From Acorus gramineus (lineage: Eukaryota > Streptophyta > Magnoliopsida > Acorales > Acoraceae), in NCBI GenBank assembly GCA_030737835.1, contig CM060854.1, positions 19,473,553 to 19,537,552 on the forward strand: a DNA stretch of 64,000 bases. Reading direction: 5' to 3'. Below the pieces are notes generated by a model that saw nothing but the letters and a program-made list of their open reading frames with translations, was not told the DNA's origin and ran no database searches. The stretch's first letter is position 1; every line of letters begins with the position of its first letter. Positions 56,677 to 64,000 of this stretch are shown in pieces. The position numbers were made by a program, and so were the translations under genes.

Positions 56677-58290
56677 CCCCCCGTTTGGGAAGTGGAATTG
56701 CGTTATTCAGCCCTGATAGTTATACTGGGATAGATATTAGTGTTTGGCATAATAGGCCTATCTGTGTTTGGTTGCATTTTTTGTTATTCTTATTTATTCT
56801 TATTGGAAAACGTAAAATTCAGATTTTTGGTGTTTGGTTGACCTAGAATAAACTGTGGATAAATGGTTGATAAGGGATGGATAGGGAGTTATTATTTTTA
56901 AAATGTCAACTTTGCCCCTGGAATATATTTTTATGTTTGGTGTAATTGATGAATATAAATCAGTCCATCATGAGTGTAATTAAATCTGGACGGTCCATCT
57001 TATGTAATATTTTATGGTGGGCCTTTATATATTTTTTACAACTAATCTATGTATTCATTGGTGATTCCAAATGCTTTATGGTGATTCTAATTATTTTATA
57101 TCAATTTAATTATATTTACTCAATGACTTGATCATAAATAGAAAATATATATAAATCATAGGTTGTCCATAAAATTGATAGATTTTATTACACAAGTAAC
57201 ATTGTCAATATTGTTGTTGTACCAAATAACACTAGCATTCTTATATAAGCCTTCATTTAATTTAATATTGAAAATATAAGTTGTTGTTTGGATAACGTTG
57301 ATAGATATATGTCAAGAACAACATGAATTTTATTACACAAATAACAAGTTAAGCATAAAATCATTGCACATACCATACGGTGGGGTAGCAAATGAGATTA
57401 TTTACCTCGGTTTGGATCTGCGATGAGGTGGATCCACTTCGTCCGAATGCTTCGCCGCCTCCCCCCACTGCCGCGCAAATGCCGATCGTCGCAGGCTTGA
57501 TCAGACACCACAACCGGACGCCGCCCTTCACGAGACGGACACGGTGAAGATCGGTCCAAACAGTCATAAATAGGGTTTTTACTTTTCAGAGGAGAAGCAG
57601 TGAAGAAGATGAAGTCGGTCGCAAATGAGAATATACACACCTCGGTTTGGATCTGCGATGAGGTGGATCCACTTCGTCCGAATGCTTCGCCGCCTCCCCC
57701 CACTGCCGCGCAAATGCCGATCGTCGCAGGCTTGATCGTCGTACAACCGGACGCCGCCCTTCACGAGACGGACATGGTGAAGATCGCTCCAAACAGTCGG
57801 TAGGGTTTTTTATTTTCAGAGGAGAATCAGTGGGGAAGATGAAGTCGGTGGGGAAGAAAATGAAAGTGGGTTTTGGTGTTTCATTTGATGGGACTAGGAG
57901 TACACGTGGCAGCATCTGGTTATTTTGAGTGGGGATTTAGGACGGTCAGGATGAACTGGCTATTTTTTGTTATTTTGGACGATCGTGATCTATTCTGGAT
58001 GGAGTGGTCCACTGATTAGATGGTGGAAATATAAGATGGGTATATCATTGGGGTTTGTTAAAGTAAGTGAGAGAATTTTTTTGTAATGATGGTGAGGGGT
58101 ATTTTTATTCTCAGGAATAGATAAGCCCTGATAAGCTATTCTCCATTTTATTAGAATTGTTATCAGGCCTTATGCTAGTTTATCCAGGCATTGCTATCAG
58201 GGTTTATCCGCCCCAAACAAACAGCGAATAAGGGCTATTCTACTGTTATTCTCCCCTATTCATTGTTTATGTCAGTTGGCAAACGGGGGG
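56677..58290. mobile_element. TIR element with CCCCCCGTTTG ends, 1.6 kb
   Basis: CCCCCCGTTTGGGAAGTGG at the left pairs with inverted CCCCCCGTTTGCCAACTGA at the right. TAT follows at both outer sides (a 2-3 bp duplication at most). GGGCTATTCT/AGCCCTGATA(A)-type motifs recur at both ends. The centre is GC-rich and duplicated. Ends of this kind occur in plant PIF/Harbinger-like and related MITEs; the class is uncertain. Confidence 0.6.
57388..57853. repeat. 233-bp tandem duplication inside the TIR element
   Basis: 57388-57620 and 57621-57853 are about 90 % alike, starting GCAAATGAGA and including GGTTTGGATCTGCGATGAGG, GCCGCCTCCCCCCACTGCCG and CCGGACGCCGCCCTTCACGA. Both copies are GC-rich in an AT-rich element and on - read GGGEAFGRSGSTSSQIQTE-like peptides. 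I cannot assign this to a protein family. It could be a captured exon. Confidence 0.85.
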
Positions 58291-58394
58291 TATGGGAATA
58301 ATTGCACAAATAAGAATATATTAATAAATAAATACAGAATGATCCAGTTGAAAAGATTCTAACCGAACACCACATAAAAAGGGATCACTCATGA

Positions 58395-61300
58395 ATAACT
58401 AGCTGACTACCCTGCATATAAATGGATGACGCTCCCACACATTGCGTTCCCCAATCTCGAATGGATCTGATTGTGGACTCCCACACGTTCTCCGCATACG
58501 GGCTTTCACCTCAAAATATGACTCCATTTCGTGAGATCCATATTGCCCACACCGTAGCCGGAACATAAATTTGAGAGAGCTTAGCCCGCGCACTTCTATC
58601 TCTTGTTCTACGTAACTTCCGCCCTGCCTCCCACATCTCCTCTGTCGTCGAGAAATCACACATCATACTCGTCGCCTTATGAAGCCACTCTCATACCTTC
58701 CGTGCCATATATTGTACAAGAAATGAACAAATGATTCAGAGTCTCATCCTCATTGTCACACATCACACATCTTAAGTCTGTTTGAGGTGCCCAAAGGGAA
58801 ATGCGGTCTCGAGTAAAGACTTTTCCGAGATAAATAATCCACATGAAGGCTTTCACTTTTAATGGAATATGCGATCTCCACACCTCCCTGTGTTTTGTAG
58901 CTGTGACCGCGGTGGTCAGGATGCCCCTCCTTAACCAGTGATACCCACTCCGCACCGAAAACCCCTCGACCGGCTTAGGCCTCCATATTGGTTGATCCTC
59001 CTTGGTTGGGTCTGCTGCCCACTCTTGAAGAATCTCTAAGAGGGACAAGTAAGCATCTATCTCGTTATCGTTTAGGTTGCGGTGCACTCAAACTTTCCAA
59101 AACCCTGTTTCTCCTCGGATGGCCCAGTGGTTTTGCACAACCCCATCTCTATCATAAGCAATTTGAAAGATAGAGGGGAATCTCACCTTGAGGGCGTTCT
59201 CCCTTATTCAAATGTCATGCCAAAAACTAATATGTGAGCCTGAACCCAGCCTCCACCGTATAGCTTCAGTGAAATCGTCTAGACCGCCAAGAATGGCTTT
59301 CCATATACTCGAGCTGTTGCTGCTAAGATGGGGGAATCTGGTTGTTGCCCTGTCTGCGCTCCCATATCTAGCTTGGACTACTCAGCACCATAGGAGATTG
59401 GAATCAGCCATCGCCATAGCCATTTCATCAGCAGCGCCCTATTCATATCCCTAAGGTTGAGAATTCACGCCCCTCCCGACTATTTACTGCTGCACACTGT
59501 TTCCCAATTCTCTAGGTGAACCTTATTGCTGTCCTCCTTTGCCCCATTCCACATGAAACGGCGCCGGATGACCTTTATTCGTTGGAGGATTCCTTTTGGC
59601 ATTTTGAATAATGACATGTAGAATATGGGGAGGTTAGACAGAACAGCCTGCAGCAAAGTAATTCGACCCCCTAAGCTGAGGAACTTGCTCGACCAGCCCT
59701 CTAAGCGTTTCTCAAAACGGTTCATCAGAGGCAGCCACTCCCTCCTCTGTATGTGTCCTGTGTGAAGAGGTAAACCCAAAAGTATAGTAGGGAACTGTTG
59801 GACCTTGCATCCGAATATACCAGCATAAGAGAGCAGGGTCCCTTGATCAACATTAATTCCCAAAAGAGCGCTTTTGTTGAAATTGATTTTGAGGCCCGAT
59901 AGAAGTTTAAAGATCCGGCGCATGGACTTTACCCCTCTAAATGACAATCCTGAAGCCTTCGTCAACACCACCGTGTCGTCTGCGTATTGAACATGCGAGA
60001 TGCTCAAACCGCCTGTCACACATGGTAGTCCGGATACCCACCCCGCCACAGATGCCATCTTCATCATCCTGTTGAACACGTTAGCCACAATAACGAAAAG
60101 CAGTGGAGAGAGAGGATCTCCCTGTCGCAAACCGTTATTTATAGGAAAGAACCCACAAGGGAGGCCATTAATTAACACTGAAGCCTTGGCCGTCGAAATG
60201 CAAGTCGAGATCATACGCACCCAATTCGGCTCAAAACCATGGCATTGGAGAAGATGCAACAGGAAATCCCAATTGACGTTGTCATATGCTTTGGCAAAGT
60301 CGAGCTTGATTACCACCCCTTCTCTCCGCTCTCTATGCATTGTTGAAATGCATTCCTGTGCTGCCATGAATCCATCCCGCAATACTCTCCCCAGAATGAA
60401 AGCAGATTGTCACTCATCCACCAGGAAACCGATCACCTCTTTCAGTCGGTTGGTCAATACTCTCGAAATCATTTTGTAGCATCCGTTCACCAAAGCAATC
60501 GGCTTGAAGTCACCAATCTCTATTGCCCCTTTTTTCTTCGGAATGAGAGCCAAAAAAGTTGCATTCATCTTCCCTACCCCCTCGAAGAGCGAAAGAACTC
60601 CCTGAACATTTCCATGATATCCGGCTTGAGAAGCTTCCAAAACTCTTAATAGAATCTAGGCCCAAAACCATCTGGGCCCGGGGCTTTATCAACTTCACCC
60701 CCAAAAATGGCAGCTTTAATTTCCTCCTCATTGAATTCGCCCTCGAGTCTCTGGAAAAACTGGTCCAGTATACGGCCCAAGTCCTCATCGTACCACACTA
60801 GTCTCCATTTTCCTGTCCTCTCAAATGCCGCAGTGTAATGTTCCACAATCTCCTCTTGGATGTCAGCCATATTATGAATCTTAGAATCTCCCACCTGCAG
60901 TTTCTCAATCCTATTTATGCGTCTCCTCTGATTCGCACACCTGTGAAAGTATTTTGTATTATTATCAACCTCCTCTAACCATATTGCTCGAGATTTCTGT
61001 CTCAATTCCGCTTCATCCATGCAAACATAACCTAACCATTCATCTTTCAGTCTTCCACGATCCACTCTATCCTCCTCACTTAGAAGTCCCACTTCTTCCC
61101 GACTGTCGAGCACTACTAATTGACCCTCTACCTCCTGCTTTCGAGTTCTGCGAGTCCGAGCCATTTCTCTACACCAACTTTTGAGCCTTAATTTCAATCT
61201 TTTGAGTTTAAATACAAGCTTTGAGGCGCCTGATAAATCCCCCGCCTCTCCCGCCCACGAATTTTCCACTAGAACTCTGAATTCAGGTTTAAGAAGCCAC

Positions 61301-62600
61301 CAATTTTCAAATCGAAACCATGCTGGTTTCCTCCTTTGTTCCCCTCCCACCAAAACCAGGGGAGTATGATCAGAGCATATCCGAGGCAGGCCACTCAACG
61401 GCATAACGGATAAGCCGCCTCCCACTCTGCATCAATAAGAACCCTGTCCAATCTAGCCAACGCCGGCATCTCCCTCATGCTACTCCAGATGAAATTTTGA
61501 TTAGCAATTGGTAGATCTGTGAGACCCTCCGCTGCAATCCAATCAGAAAACAGCTCCATTTGCCCTGTCATCAGCCCAGCTCTGTTCCGGTCCTCTATGA
61601 ATCTTGTCACATTGAAATCCCCTAGCACGCACCAAGAAAAACTGTGCACTGGCTTCACCTGACTAAGCTCCTCCCACATAGTCTGCCTGCGAGCGTCCTC
61701 ACATGGTCCGTACACCAAGGAACACAACCACTTCCATTGTGAGGATCTGTTTTCAAAAATCACTGAAAGGGAGAACTCCCCTTCCACCGAGGTGACCTTC
61801 CTCCACATGCTGTTGTTCGAACATATTAAAATCCCTCCAGACGCCCCGATCGACGGTTTAAACACAAATTCTGTTAAGTTCCCCTCACAGATTTCCCGGA
61901 TATCGTTTTGAGAGATAGAATCCTTCTTAGTTTCTTGAATGCAACAAATTGTCACCCTGTTTGTCGAGATGTGCTCTTTTACTGCTGCCTTCTTCCTAGG
62001 GTCATTCAGGCCCCGAACATTCCATATAAGTATGTCTAACATAAACAACCTGTTCGCCCCGCCCGAAAACACATCCAACAAGCTTCAGTGTCCTCCCAGC
62101 ATGCCCGCCATCCCAGCTTCCCCCAGTGCCACATCGAAATGATCCTCTGAAGCGTACTTCATGAACCTCCACCTAGAATCTGTCTAGCTCTTGTACTCCC
62201 GCCTCTTCTCCCTTAACGCACGCTGGTGATCCTTTGAACTCCTCTGCAAGCCCCAATATCTCTGTCTCCTCCGTAGATAACCTGACTTCCTTCGGACTCC
62301 CCAATGATCCTTGACTTTGGACACTGGCCATCCTCCGAGGGGACAGAGACTTCGGCCCCTCCTCCTCCCATTCCCTATCCAGCAGACCCTTCAACCCACA
62401 GTCTAAATCTCCATAGACGGAGCGAACCCCCGAACCTTCTCCTTCCACCTCCGAAAGTGAAAGAGGGACGCGAGATAGGTTAAGGCTCCCCACCACAATC
62501 GATGGTAGCCAACCCGATCGACGAGCGTTCATCTTCTGAGAGGAACCCGGAAGACCCCTCGATGCGCAGTCCCTCGCCATTGACAAGGCCTTGGACGAAA
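58395..62600 (-). mobile_element. Near full-length, inactivated L1-type LINE
   Basis: In order on -: a linker/ORF1 remnant (62586-62173, acidic, no zinc knuckle seen); the ORF2 endonuclease (62081-61395: LIWNVRGLNDPRKKAAV, CIQETK, LVYGPCED, VLGDFNVTRF), continuing in another frame with SDHTPLVLVGG; a linker; reverse transcriptase (60640-59480: FKPIALVNGCYK, VVIKLDFAKAYDNVNWDF, GLRQGDPLSPLLFVIVANVF, HVQYADDTVVL); and a zinc-knuckle RT tail (59087-58677: HIPLKVKAFMWIIYLGKVFT, CVMCDNEDETLNHLF). At least two frame changes (near 61420 and 60590) and stops (near 60645 and 60405) break ORF2. No poly(A) tail or target duplication is visible, so the 3' end may be cut. It is much older than the copy at 51029. 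Confidence 0.9.
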
Positions 62601-64000
62601 GGCCTGGATTACATACAATAATATGTAGTTTATTTTAAGCATTAAAAAAATCATTCGATAATATTCAAATAAGTCATTTTAAAATTCTATTTAAAAAAAA
62701 ATTTAAAAATAAAATAAGTTGATTACTCCTATACCATCTATTAAACATCATCACATACATTTAATTATTCAACACCCTAATTAAAAATTATTAATAAATA
62801 ATAAAATATTTTTTAATTTGCATGAATTTATTATTATTTCTGTATATATAAATACACTAATAAGAGTTAAATTAAAAAAATTAAAAAAAATTGTTCTATA
62901 ATATTATTTAGATATTCTAAATTTTATAAAATCTTTCGAGACACTTATATATGTTAAATATTATACAAAAAAAAAATACTTATGCAACAATTTATAAAAT
63001 ATAAATAACAAAAATATTGAAAAAAAAAACATTAAAAAGTTATGAAAAATCTATAAAAAAAAATCTTGTAAATTTATGAATGAAAATTTTAACATTTTTT
63101 TTTTTGTATTTTCTCTTATTTTAACTTTCCAAATAAACTAACATATTATTTTAGGAATAAATATATTCTTTTCTTATTCAATAGTTTTTTTAGCCACGAA
63201 ATAAATAAGGCACTCATTTGTAAACCTTATGCGTCACATATTTTGACATACCTACTGCATCAACATGTAACCTTCTTAAGTATTGGATCACTTACAAATC
63301 ATGATAAAGAATTGTTCATCAGTCATATCAATGTCTAGATATAACGTAAATAATAATGATATATATAATCTCATTTTTAAACGGAGATGCATCATTTAAG
63401 GTTTATTTTTTTATTAGATGAAAAAACTGGTTTACATAAGGTTTTGACTCCCCCGTTTGGTTCTTGTCATTTTTTTTTTGTTATAATTACTTTATTAGAA
63501 ATCAGTTTACCAGAAATTATTTTATACCAGGAATCCAGATTTCTTCAAACTATTTGGTTCGCTAGTGGATTTCTCCAAAGAATCATTTTCAAGTATTTGG
63601 TTCATACATGGAAAATGATAAGGATTTTGATTTAAATGTTTAAAATATCATTACTATTATATATATACTCGTAAAATTTATTTCTTTATCTATATCACAA
63701 TAATAAAAATAAATAAATTTTTTATAAATATTTAATGAATGCAAATAAATGAAATAACCAATTATGTAATTAAATATATGATAATAGTAATGTTTCTAAA
63801 TCAGTTGAATATTATGAACTCCCCTAAAAACTAAATAACCAATTTTATTAGTTAGGATTCAGAGATATTGCTTTAGGCCTAAACCCACATCACACATCAC
63901 ATATTATACCAATTATAATAATATCTAAACCCATCTACAAAAATAAAATCTAAATTTAAAAATATAAATTAATATCTAATACACAGTTAAGATTTTTCAC
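62601..64000. other. AT-rich end of window, no gene seen
   Basis: Very AT-rich with many A/T homopolymers. A CTCCCCCGTTTGGTTCTTGT stretch at 63448 looks like the terminus of another TIR element (compare 56677), followed by ATTTGGTTC-type motifs, but no matching inverted end is found before the window closes. Confidence 0.35.

Noticed and set aside
57361-57915. - strand open frames of the 233-bp repeat as a gene
   Set aside because: They are repeated, interrupted and lie inside a TIR element; no start, splice or family match supports a working gene.
1-64000. tRNA, rRNA, or organelle DNA insertions
   Set aside because: No cloverleaf with matching stems and no chloroplast or mitochondrial gene sequence was recognised by eye; a covariance or BLAST search would be decisive.

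Overview
The window is nuclear DNA of a flowering plant. It is AT-rich, has spliced genes with long introns, and is crowded with plant-type transposons (hAT, Mutator-like, L1-type LINE, a TRIM). A monocot is weakly suggested by the GC-rich third positions of the RNase gene and by resemblance to cereal S-like RNase homologues that lost both catalytic histidines. I cannot name the species.

Three host genes can be reconstructed with canonical splice sites and continuous reading frames. (1) A four-exon RNase T2/S-like RNase homologue on + (26545-29190, 245 aa) keeps its signal peptide and fold cysteines but has lost every usual catalytic residue. (2) A four-exon FAR1-RELATED SEQUENCE gene on - (36544 to 31402, 814 aa), closest in my memory to FRS10/FRS11, has a FAR1 zinc finger, MULE-transposase core and SWIM finger. 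(3) A 26-exon NAA15 gene on - (56104 to 38811, 902 aa) encodes the large auxiliary subunit of the NatA N-terminal acetyltransferase and fills about 17 kb.

Layout: 1-26 kb is a gene-poor transposon bed. It holds hAT elements with 8-bp target duplications, foldback Mutator-type MITEs with 9-bp duplications, a 3.1 kb Mutator-like element, a Pack-MULE-like element carrying a broken host gene fragment with its intron, a TRIM, a partial LTR element, and a 4.3 kb composite element with a 162-bp tandem array and a GRF-type zinc finger fragment. 26-29 kb is the RNase gene with a rearranged promoter. 29-31 kb holds a hAT element and a long-TIR element. 31-37 kb is the FRS gene with one hAT MITE in an intron and one just upstream. 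38.8-56.1 kb is NAA15, whose introns hold LINE pieces and hAT-like repeats. 56.7-58.3 kb is a TIR element with an internal 233-bp duplication. 58.4-62.6 kb is a near full-length but decayed L1-type LINE. The last 1.4 kb is AT-rich with nothing recognisable.

The most unusual points are the intact RNase T2 pseudoenzyme, a stray copy of its own exon 3 in its promoter region, and a diverged duplicate segment (about 23.55-23.98 kb) that preserves the empty sites of both the 3.1 kb Mutator-like element and the TRIM lying near 10-16 kb. The three host genes belong to unrelated pathways (secreted RNase-fold protein, transposase-derived transcription factor, co-translational acetylation), and nothing suggests an operon or cluster. 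All names rest on reading motifs by eye; no database search was possible.
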